A model generated the notes under the pieces. It was not told the origin of the DNA. It saw only the letters and a program-made list of their open reading frames with translations, and did not search any database. Both the position numbers and the translations under genes were made by a program. Shown here in pieces: positions 1-5,004 of a DNA stretch of 5,004 nt (within the stretch, counting starts at the first letter, position 1; the number at the start of each line of letters is the position of its first letter). This DNA is from an uncultured Rickettsiaceae bacterium. GTDB lineage: Bacteria; Pseudomonadota; Alphaproteobacteria; Rickettsiales; Rickettsiaceae. The stretch spans positions 1 to 5,004 of the forward strand of contig CAJQOE010000111.1 of the NCBI GenBank assembly GCA_905479885.1, given 5' to 3'.

Positions 1-710
1 ATCGAAACGGAATTAATTATTGCTGATTTAGAATCAGTAGAAAAAAGGATAGTTATTTAACCAAAAAAGCTAAAACAGATAAGACATTACTTGCCCAAGT
101 TGAGCTTCTAGTGAAATGTAAAAAAATTCTAGAAGAAGGGAAGCCTATCAGATTTATGGAAGGGGAAGTAGATAAAAAAGAATTAGCAAATTTGCAGTTA
201 CTCACTTCAAAGCCAATATTATATGTATGTAATGTTCTTGAATCCGAAGCGGCAGAAGGCAATGCACATTCTCGTAAAATAGCAGAAAAAGCAGCCGGTG
301 AGGGGGCAAATAGTGTGGTAATTTCTTCTAAAATAGAAGCTGAAATTTCTACATTAAGTAGCAAAGAAGAAAAAAAAGAATTTCTAGAAAGTCTAGATTT
401 AGCAGAAACAGGCCTAAGTAAGATCATAAAATCTGCTTATACTTTGTTAGACTTAAAATCATTCTTCACGATTGGGCCCAAGGAAGCTCATGCCTGGACA
501 TTTAATACAGGAGCATTAGCACCTAATGCTGCTGGCATAATACATACTGATTTTGAAAAAGGATTTATTAGAGCTGAAATTATTGGTTGTAAGGAATATC
601 TAGAAATTGGCAGCGAAGCCAAGGCTAAAGAGCTGGGTAAAATGCGAGTTGAAGGTAAAGATTATAAAATGCAAGACGGTGACGTAGTACATTTTAGGTT
701 TAATGTATAG
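1..710 (+). pseudogene. ychF: YchF (OBG-family redox-regulated ATPase), 3' part, frameshifted
   Basis: YchF is a conserved cytosolic ATPase of the OBG GTPase family. It binds ribosomes and has roles in translation and stress response. Only the C-terminal ~60% is in the window; the P-loop lies upstream. The first 19 codons (frame 1, IETELIIADLESVEKR...) match the family's inserted helical region and then hit TAA at 58-60. The homology resumes at once in frame 3 (LTKKAKTDK...) and runs to the TAG at 708-710. Adding one T to the run at 56-58 would restore a continuous gtt-att-tta-acc reading. Downstream are the NVLE nucleotide-specificity motif (NxxE type, giving ATP preference), the SSKIEAE loop, and a complete TGS domain ending in the family signature AGIIHTDFEKGFIRAE...GDVVHFRFNV. 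A GTG at 111 could restart translation but would lack the ATPase core. The identity is certain. Whether the break is biological or an assembly error is open. Confidence 0.93.
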
Positions 711-713
711 TTT

Positions 714-1934
714 ATGAAAGTAATAGGGCAGATACCTCAAGTTTTATTATATTGTTTAATATCTCTTTCTACCCTAACTGAGACTATATATTCTGCTGCT
801 TTACCTGAAATAGCACAGCAATTAAATACTGAAGGTAGTGTTGCCCAACTTTCTACTACAGCCTATTATATAGGTTTTGCTGTTGGAATATTTACCCTTG
901 GTAGAATTTCTGATATGTATGGTCGACGCCCTGTAGTTTTATTTGGCATTTCTTTTTATATAGTTGCTACTTTTTTAATTAGCCTATCTACTAACATAGA
1001 GTTTTTTATCACCATGCGTATATTCCAAGCATATGGTGCTAGTGTTGGTTCGGTAATAGCGCAATCTATGGCACGAGACTCTTATAGAGGCTGGGAACTT
1101 TCATATATATATGCAAGCGTCTCTATGATTATGTCTATCGTACCCTCTGTAGGTTCAGCTATTGGTGGATATATCATAGAATATTCACAGGAATGGCAAT
1201 ATGTATTTCGCTTTTTGATTTTATTAGCAGGAATTTTGCTTTTAATTTATACTAAATTTTTGCCAGAAACTAATGCTAATATAGGTTCTTCTAAGAGTTA
1301 CAAATTTCGTGGTGTATTGAAAGCTGCGATGAAGGATAAAATTTTACTTAGCTATGCTTTTATGGTTGGTGCTTATAATGGTGTGTGTTTTGGCTTTTAT
1401 ATACAAGCGCCTTTTATTTTTATTGATGGTCTTAAGATGCTACCATCTGGCTATGGTAAGTTGTTTTTAATATTAAGCGTAGCAAATTTATCTGGTGGTT
1501 TGTTGTGTCAATATCTAATCAAAAAGTTTGTGAATATTTTTAAAATTAAAATGTTTGGACTTCTTTTGAGTTCGATTGGCTGTATATCCTTGTTATTTGG
1601 TGCCATATTAATTACTGATAATAGTAGCGCTTCTTTTGCTGCTATTATGATTTTTCTACCTATGGCAATTCATCTTATGGGGCATGCGCTTATTGTGCCC
1701 ATGTTACTGCGTAATGCACTCGAGGATTATCAGAAAGTTACTGGTGCTGCAGGATCTATTTTTGGCTTTTTGTATTATATGATTACTGCAGCATTTAGTT
1801 TCATGATTTCTACTTTCTATAGCAATACAATCAATAATTACGCATATCTTTTTGCTACATTATTAGCTATTTGTATTATTCTATTTTATAAAACATTAAA
1901 ATGGCAAACTTCTAAAAAAGTTCCTTTATATTAA
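714..1934 (+). CDS. Bcr/CflA-type MFS drug-efflux permease
   Basis: This is a 406-residue inner-membrane transporter of the major facilitator superfamily, with about 12 hydrophobic segments, the normal size for the Bcr/CflA (DHA1) group. That family exports drugs such as bicyclomycin, or other small molecules, by proton antiport; the substrate here cannot be told. Motif A follows TM2 (G63-R-I-S-D67-M-Y-G70-R71-R72). A motif-B-like R102-I-F-Q105-A-Y-G108 lies in TM4. The antiporter motif C region in TM5 is P144-S-V-G-S-A-I-G-G152. The first half ends at FLPET (182-186), and a basic loop separates the two six-helix halves. The ATG lies 3 nt after the ychF stop and has no good Shine-Dalgarno sequence (the nearest AGG is 15 nt away), so expression probably depends on read-through and coupling from ychF. 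The frame is intact despite T runs of up to six. It faces the next gene tail to tail with a 33-nt gap. Confidence 0.9.
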   Translation: MKVIGQIPQVLLYCLISLSTLTETIYSAALPEIAQQLNTEGSVAQLSTTAYYIGFAVGIFTLGRISDMYGRRPVVLFGISFYIVATFLISLSTNIEFFITMRIFQAYGASVGSVIAQSMARDSYRGWELSYIYASVSMIMSIVPSVGSAIGGYIIEYSQEWQYVFRFLILLAGILLLIYTKFLPETNANIGSSKSYKFRGVLKAAMKDKILLSYAFMVGAYNGVCFGFYIQAPFIFIDGLKMLPSGYGKLFLILSVANLSGGLLCQYLIKKFVNIFKIKMFGLLLSSIGCISLLFGAILITDNSSASFAAIMIFLPMAIHLMGHALIVPMLLRNALEDYQKVTGAAGSIFGFLYYMITAAFSFMISTFYSNTINNYAYLFATLLAICIILFYKTLKWQTSKKVPLY

Positions 1935-1967
1935 TGTGATCTAATAGCCTCAAGCAATAATTATTTA

Positions 1968-2426
1968 TTAAAGTATTATGCACCCACAGCTATGGCTTTC
2001 TACAGAGGTTTCTGCAGCAGGTTCCGCTTCTTGGCCTAATAGTTGAATTGAACTTCCTTCTTTTGGTAGTGTATGCAATATAATTGGTGATTCTGCCGTT
2101 TCTGCAGAACTTTCTATTTTTTTAGGCGGCGGCGTGAGTGTCCTGTGCAATGTAGGCATAGCTGGAGATAAAGGTTCTAGTTCTTCTCCATAAGTTAAAA
2201 ACTCTTCTTGCATCAATTCACGAGGTATTAATTGCAATTCCTTAGCTTGATTTAGTGAAAAAACTTTTACTATATATTCATTGTTATAAAGTACTTGCCC
2301 TCCGACATCTATACCTTTAAAAGTTGTACCAGCTTCTAAGGTAATTCTAATACCTGGTGGAATTTGGTAATTGTCATCAATTTTTCCATTCAAGGAGATT
2401 GAATTTCCTATTTTTTTAGCTTTCAT
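1968..2426 (-). CDS. Hypothetical protein with C-terminal CaaX box (CIIL), candidate prenylated effector
   Basis: I do not recognise this 152-residue protein. Residues 1 to ~75 look like a small, probably beta-rich globular domain (KIGNSISLNGKIDD..., a glycine turn at GIDVGGQ, then a short helix at SLNQAKEL). From ~82 on it is low-complexity and rich in Pro, Glu, Ser and Thr, with a TPPPKK stretch at 98-103. The last residues are ESHSCGCIIL. CIIL is a CaaX box, and terminal leucine is the form favoured by protein geranylgeranyltransferase I. C147 lies two residues before the CaaX cysteine C149, as in dually lipidated small GTPases. There is no signal peptide or membrane segment. The ATG at 2426-2424 has a good ribosome site on the minus strand (AAGGA, about 6 nt upstream). 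It is the second gene of an operon, 20 nt behind another CaaX-ending gene. Host lipidation is inferred; the C-terminal sequence is directly seen. Confidence 0.8.
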   Translation of the reverse strand: MKAKKIGNSISLNGKIDDNYQIPPGIRITLEAGTTFKGIDVGGQVLYNNEYIVKVFSLNQAKELQLIPRELMQEEFLTYGEELEPLSPAMPTLHRTLTPPPKKIESSAETAESPIILHTLPKEGSSIQLLGQEAEPAAETSVESHSCGCIIL

Positions 2427-2446
2427 TTAAGTCCTTTATATTTAAT

Positions 2447-3058
2447 TTATAAGAGTATACACATGGTACTAGCATCAAAAACGCAACAATCTCTTGTATT
2501 TCCAATCGTTTCAATTGGTTCTGGAGTTAATGTGATATCCTCTGTGGCAGACGTTATAAGACTACTAATGCTGTCTTCTCTGCTAGTTGGTGGGGAGGGG
2601 GTAAGATCATCTGTATTTCCAATCGTTTCAATTGGTTCTGGGGTTAATGTAATATCCTCTGTGGCAGGCGTTATAAGACTACTAATGCTGTCTTCTCTGC
2701 TAGTTGGTGGGGAGGGGGTAAGATCATCAGGCACATCAATGAACCTTATACCAGTTAAATCTAGTGAACGAGAAGTGGTAAATGTGTGTTGCTGCTTTTC
2801 TGCTTGAGCTTCTGCCTCTTCTGTTTGCTCTTCTTCTTCTAATTTAAGGCCCTCTAGTATCAAAGCTGCCTCTTCCTTTAATAATTCTAATTTTTTTGTT
2901 GTGCGATGCGTGTGTGTATCTAGTTGTTCCCGTAATTTCCTAATCAATAAGTCATCATCAGTGTGTATTTGTTTTATGACTGACATCAATGCCACGGTTT
3001 CCTGTTGTAATTCTTGATTTAAAGAAAAATCATATGGAAGTTGTTGTAATGTTTTCAT
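2447..3058 (-). CDS. Hypothetical coiled-coil protein with 39-residue repeats and C-terminal CaaX box (CILL)
   Basis: I do not recognise this protein. From the ATG at 3058-3056 it is 203 residues. This start is preferred over one 16 codons upstream because GGAG sits 5 nt before it and the extension looks like leader sequence. Residues ~12-90 are highly helical, with heptad-like leucines and charge (DDDLLIRKLREQL..., TKKLELLKEEAALILEGLKLEEEE), so probably a coiled coil with a very acidic end. Residues 111-149 and 150-188 are two copies of one 39-residue unit, DDLTPSPPTS...EPIETIGNT, differing only at P131/S170 and rich in Ser/Thr-Pro sites. The tail reads DCCVFDASTMCILL: CILL (200-203) is a CaaX box of the geranylgeranyl type, and C191/C192 are possible palmitoylation sites. 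No signal peptide is present, so export would need a dedicated system such as type IV secretion. It is the first gene of the operon. Effector function is an inference. Confidence 0.8.
   Translation of the reverse strand: MKTLQQLPYDFSLNQELQQETVALMSVIKQIHTDDDLLIRKLREQLDTHTHRTTKKLELLKEEAALILEGLKLEEEEQTEEAEAQAEKQQHTFTTSRSLDLTGIRFIDVPDDLTPSPPTSREDSISSLITPATEDITLTPEPIETIGNTDDLTPSPPTSREDSISSLITSATEDITLTPEPIETIGNTRDCCVFDASTMCILL
2495..2728 (-). repeat. 117-bp tandem duplication inside the CILL gene
   Basis: Two head-to-tail copies lie at 2495-2611 and 2612-2728, exactly 117 bp each, so the reading frame is kept. I count three differences by eye. Two are silent and one changes Pro131 to Ser170. Each copy encodes 39 residues of the Pro/Ser/Thr/Glu-rich linker. 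The near-identity implies recent duplication or gene conversion, and copy number may vary between strains. Confidence 0.95.
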
Positions 3059-3216
3059 AGGGACTCCATTTGCTATTAAAATGTAACCTTTAATTAGTAA
3101 ATACAAGTAAGCAGTAGTTTTTTGCGTATTTAAGGTTTACTATTGTTGTATTACTATAAATTAAATTGTACAAAGCTATACTTAACAAAAGGTTAATTTT
3201 AATAAAGATAAAAATA
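3059..3216. promoter_or_regulatory. Divergent intergenic region between the CaaX operon and the DUF1499 gene
   Basis: This 158-bp stretch must hold the start signals for two divergent units. On the minus strand the ribosome site GGAG (about 3064-3067) is clear. A weak promoter for the CaaX operon can be drawn as TTTACT, 15 nt, TTTAAT, ending about 16 nt before the ATG. On the plus strand TATAAA (3155-3160) and TATACT (3177-3182) resemble -10 boxes, but neither has a convincing -35 at the right distance. An 8-bp palindrome, TTGTACAA, lies at 3166-3173. The region's role is clear from gene orientation, but the exact promoters are not. Confidence 0.4.
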
Positions 3217-3671
3217 ATGGCAATCTATGATATAGTAGTTAAACTGAAAAATATTATTTTATTTAGTGTTATGATATCATTATTTACTGCGTGTTCTACA
3301 AAACCGGTATTAGGATTAGTTGATGATAACCTCAAGCCATGTCCGAATTCTCCTAATTGTGTAAGTTCGTCCTCGAGCACAGATAAAAAATCTTATGTAG
3401 CACCTATATTTTACAAACATACTAATGTTAATATATTAGATGAAATTATTGTCATTATAGATGCGATGCCAAGGACAACATTACTTACTAGGAGAAATAA
3501 CTATCTACATTTTGAGTTTAGAACTTTTTAGGCTTTGTAGATGATGTGGAGTTTTATATTAACGCAGACAACTATATTCATTTTCGATCAGCTTCGCGCC
3601 TTGGACATTACGATTTTAATAAAAATTACAATAGATATTTGGAAATAAAGAAGAAATTAAGTAAGCTTTAG
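3217..3671 (+). pseudogene. DUF1499 family lipoprotein, frameshifted
   Basis: This is an envelope lipoprotein of the DUF1499 family, whose molecular role is unknown. The ATG at 3217 gives a basic start, a hydrophobic stretch (IILFSVMISLF) and a lipobox ending TAC with the lipidated Cys at residue 26. A TTG start at 3166 would only add a poor extension. The family signature CPNSPNCVSS follows the lipobox. The first frame ends at TAG 3529-3531 right after NYLHFEFRTF. The expected continuation, GFVDDVEFYINADNYIHFRSASRLG..., lies in the next frame from 3531 and ends at TAG 3669-3671. One extra T in the run at 3525-3529 would give act-ttt-tta-ggc and a single ~152-residue protein of normal family length. 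There is no good Shine-Dalgarno sequence before the ATG. Family membership is strong. Whether the lesion is decay, an assembly error or slippage is unresolved. Confidence 0.85.
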
Positions 3672-3760
3672 CAGATTTCTTATAAGCAACAAGATAAAAT
3701 CCAAAAAGAAATGCAAAATGTATGTAATTATGGAATAGTGAAGATGAGGTGGTATAAAAT

Positions 3761-3781
3761 GCTATTATTACGAATAATAGC
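3761..3781. repeat. Perfect 9-bp inverted repeat (possible hairpin)
   Basis: GCTATTATT at 3761-3769 and AATAATAGC at 3773-3781 are perfect reverse complements around a 3-nt ACG loop. Read on the minus strand, the stem is followed by ATTTTATA, which faintly resembles a terminator tail. Read on the plus strand, no T run follows. The stem is AT-rich and so weak. It could be a poor terminator, a protein site or chance in AT-rich DNA. Confidence 0.5.
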
Positions 3782-4089
3782 AGGTTCAGCCAGGTCCAGT
3801 ATTTTATTAGCAAAGGGTGCATTATAACTCAAAACGCTGAATGTTGAGATTAACTTTCCATAATATAGATTATGTAACTACATATTTTATGTATTATATG
3901 CCCAATTTTGAAGCATCGACTCTTCTTTTCGTCTTTTTAATATCCTTTCATCCTGCTTTTTCGATTATATATTTGTTTGTATGCAAAGACTCTAAAGTTA
4001 TATCCAAGTTTAGTAAACGAGTCACCTACATGCGGGAGCTTTTTATAAACAAGTTTATATTTTAGTTCCAGTGATTTCACGATGTTATT

Positions 4090-4121
4090 AAATTTATCTT
4101 TTTCAAAATTTATCTTTTTCA
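4090..4121. repeat. Perfect 16-bp tandem duplication next to the IS end
   Basis: The unit AAATTTATCTTTTTCA occurs twice in a row, at 4090-4105 and 4106-4121, with no mismatch. It abuts the likely end of the IS630 element. IS630 elements normally duplicate only TA, so this is not a standard target duplication and more likely arose by replication slippage. Confidence 0.85.
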
Positions 4122-4133
4122 TAGTATAGTAAA

Positions 4134-4664
4134 TCAAGTTGAGATTTGCGTATAAAAGAATTCTCTAATAGCATCGTATAATCGCTTGTAATTAGAAATT
4201 TTATTCTTAATCCATCGCTTCATATTAGCCCAGAATTTTTCGATAGGATTGAAGTCTGGGGAATAAGGTGGTAAGCAAATTACTTTACACCCCACTGACT
4301 CTATTAATGCTTTTGTTTTTTGAGATTTATAGCATGAAGCATTGTCCATCACTACAAATTGCCCTGGTACAAGTCCTTTAATTAAAAAATGCTCAACCCA
4401 ACTATTAAAAACCGCTGTATTGTAAGACCCGTTAAATACCACAGGCGCTATTGATTTGTTATTAACGTAACCTGCAATGATGTTGGTTCTCTGGTAGTAT
4501 TTTTCACTTTTCTTAGCAGGAACTTTTTTGCTTTTTTTGCCCCAACCTCTATGCTTACAAATAGTTAGTTCAATACCACTTTCATCAATGTATACAAGGT
4601 TATAAGTAGTTATGCTTTCTATTGCTTGCTTATAGTTTTTTCGTTTTTCTTCGCTAGCTTCCAA
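4134..4664 (-). CDS. IS630 transposase, DDE catalytic ORF (orfB)
   Basis: This is the catalytic half of an IS630 transposase, a DDE_3 RNase-H-like domain that cuts and joins DNA at TA dinucleotides. Counting from the TTG at 4664-4662 (176 residues), the triad is intact: D27 in VYIDESG, D107 in VVMDNASC and E142 in PDFNPIEKFW. The D107-to-E142 spacing has 34 residues between, as is typical of IS630. The LPPYSPDFNPIE block is the family hallmark. The TTG directly follows an in-frame TAG (4667-4665), so independent starting there is unproven and no Shine-Dalgarno sequence is obvious. Normally this domain would be made as a fusion with the preceding ORF. Alone it would lack DNA binding. The catalytic residues are preserved, so the loss of fusion is recent, or the element is mobilised in trans by other copies. 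Confidence 0.85.
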   Translation of the reverse strand: MEASEEKRKNYKQAIESITTYNLVYIDESGIELTICKHRGWGKKSKKVPAKKSEKYYQRTNIIAGYVNNKSIAPVVFNGSYNTAVFNSWVEHFLIKGLVPGQFVVMDNASCYKSQKTKALIESVGCKVICLPPYSPDFNPIEKFWANMKRWIKNKISNYKRLYDAIREFFYTQIST

Positions 4665-4996
4665 CTAGGTAAAAGCTTTTTTTTATAACTATAGTCTAAT
4701 TTCTTTAACCAATAATGTGCGCCTGCAGCACTCATTTCAAAGTGTTTTCCCATATCTGATAAGATGAAATTAGGATTAGTCTTTATATACGATGCAATAT
4801 CTTGAGGCGTAACTCTGCCTTTTTTACCCCCAACTTTTTTAGCTAAATAATGACCTTCAAATTTATATCTCTTGTCCCAACTTCTTACAGTATTTGCCGA
4901 TATTTCAAACTTTATTGAGGCGCTATTGCAACTATTACCTTTATTAACATAGGACATTACTTTGCTTCGAAAATCTTTGCTATATGATGCTGGCAT
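4619..4996 (-). CDS. IS630 transposase, N-terminal DNA-binding ORF (orfA)
   Basis: This 125-residue ORF is the DNA-binding part of an IS630/Tc1-like transposase. Residues ~1-45 form a first helix-turn-helix (YSKDFRSKVMSYV..., SISANTVRSW-like recognition helix around 32-43). Residues ~62-105 form a second, winged-helix-like unit (TPQDIASYIKTNP...SAAGAHYWLKKLDYSYKKK). It would recognise the element's terminal repeats. Homology to the family ends at YKKK (104-107). The last ~18 residues (LLPSWKLAKKN...) look like an out-of-frame tail. Full-length relatives continue from YKKK into an FTYxEASEEKR-type stretch, found here in the -1 frame. The ATG at 4996-4994 is a natural start with a purine-rich AAAAGAAA before it. 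It overlaps the catalytic ORF by 46 nt. Confidence 0.85.
   Translation of the reverse strand: MPASYSKDFRSKVMSYVNKGNSCNSASIKFEISANTVRSWDKRYKFEGHYLAKKVGGKKGRVTPQDIASYIKTNPNFILSDMGKHFEMSAAGAHYWLKKLDYSYKKKLLPSWKLAKKNEKTISKQ
4676..4682 (-). other. A-AAA-AAG slippery heptamer in the transposase
   Basis: On the minus strand orfA codons 106-107 read AAA AAG after a codon ending in A, inside a run of eight A (4684-4677). This is a canonical -1 ribosomal slippage site and also suits transcriptional slippage. A -1 shift here enters the reading frame of the catalytic ORF but reads only GCT TTT ACC before TAG (4667-4665). Confidence 0.6.
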
Positions 4997-5004
4997 TTTC
5001 TTTT

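Larger units (their letters stand above)
3672..4125. other. Gene-poor stretch between the lipoprotein remnant and the IS element
   Basis: I see no convincing gene in these ~450 bp. The open frames are short, AT-rich and lack ribosome sites. The best is a minus-strand frame of 61 codons from an ATG at 4122 to a stop at 3937 (MKKINFEKDKFNN...). It is lysine/asparagine rich, matches nothing I know, has no Shine-Dalgarno sequence, and starts within the 16-bp duplication next to the IS end, so it may be the tail of a gene cut by the insertion. The only clear structures are the hairpin at 3761-3781 and the tandem repeat at 4090-4121, listed separately. Confidence 0.6.
4126..5004 (-). mobile_element. 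IS630-family insertion sequence, partial (runs off the window)
   Basis: The element is recognised from its transposase, which occupies nearly all of it: an N-terminal helix-turn-helix ORF and a DDE ORF with IS630-type D-34-E spacing. The promoter-side end lies beyond base 5004. The other end is near the transposase stop. I place it tentatively at the TA at 4126, where TATAGTAAATCAAGTT begins, because IS630 elements insert at TA and their ends sit close to the stop codon. The inverted repeat cannot be confirmed without the missing end. Confidence 0.8.

Noticed and set aside
53..427. 124-codon minus-strand open frame
   Set aside because: It is antisense to ychF, whose plus-strand frame matches a known family over its whole length.
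1935..1967. Bidirectional terminator between the convergent genes
   Set aside because: The 33-nt gap is AT-rich with only a short self-complementary AATAATTATT; there is no GC stem with a T tail.
2495..2728. Repeat pair as a CRISPR array
   Set aside because: There are only two copies, 117 bp long, directly adjacent with no spacers, and inside a coding frame.
2463..2807. 114-codon plus-strand open frame with internal repeats
   Set aside because: It is the antisense shadow of the 117-bp repeats of the CaaX gene, and its repeated hydrophobic sequence simply mirrors the other strand.
3059..3106. Upstream start adding 16 residues to the CILL protein
   Set aside because: The ATG at 3058 has GGAG at ideal spacing; the extension has no ribosome site and covers the likely promoter region.
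3616..3822. 68-codon minus-strand hydrophobic frame
   Set aside because: It overlaps the conserved 3' part of the DUF1499 gene, contains the hairpin, and its hydrophobicity is what AT-rich non-coding DNA gives.
3841..4065. 74-codon plus-strand frame
   Set aside because: It has no ribosome site and no recognisable motif, and its composition is like random AT-rich sequence.
3937..4137. 66-codon minus-strand frame, possible small gene
   Set aside because: It starts with TTG inside the transposase stop region or with ATG at 4122 lacking a Shine-Dalgarno sequence, and has no known relatives that I recognise. It is kept only as a possible gene remnant.

Overview
The window is AT-rich and mixes housekeeping genes, two host-directed-looking genes, decaying genes and an insertion sequence. 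This fits a bacterium that lives inside eukaryotic cells. A Rickettsiales-like alphaproteobacterium is my best guess, from the style of the YchF and Bcr/CflA proteins, the number of single-base frameshifts and the IS630 element. Other intracellular lineages, such as Legionellales, cannot be excluded from this sequence alone.

Bases 1-1934 (+ strand) hold the C-terminal part of ychF, a universal OBG-family ATPase, followed 3 nt later by a complete 406-residue Bcr/CflA-type drug-efflux permease. In this copy ychF is broken by a net one-base loss near position 57.

Bases 1968-3058 (- strand, convergent with the permease) hold a two-gene operon that I do not recognise: a 203-residue protein followed 20 nt later by a 152-residue protein. 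Both are soluble, have Pro/Ser/Thr/Glu-rich C-terminal halves, and end in a eukaryotic prenylation signal of the C-a-a-L type (CILL and CIIL), with extra cysteines nearby that could be palmitoylated. The larger one also carries a 39-residue perfect-period tandem duplication (117 bp). The best reading is a pair of secreted effectors lipidated by host geranylgeranyltransferase I and anchored to host membranes. This is the most interesting content of the window.

Bases 3217-3671 (+ strand) hold a DUF1499 lipoprotein gene, also split by a one-base loss, this time in a T run. Bases 3672-4125 have no convincing gene, only a perfect 9-bp hairpin and a perfect 16-bp tandem duplication.

Bases ~4126 to the window end (- strand) are an IS630-family element that runs off the window. 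Its transposase is split into a DNA-binding ORF and a DDE catalytic ORF. A classic A-AAA-AAG slippery site lies before the junction, but an in-frame TAG just after it suggests this copy cannot make a fused transposase by simple -1 slippage. Three genes here share the same lesion type, one base short in a T or A run. Intact genes between them keep longer homopolymers, so simple sequencing error is not the obvious explanation.
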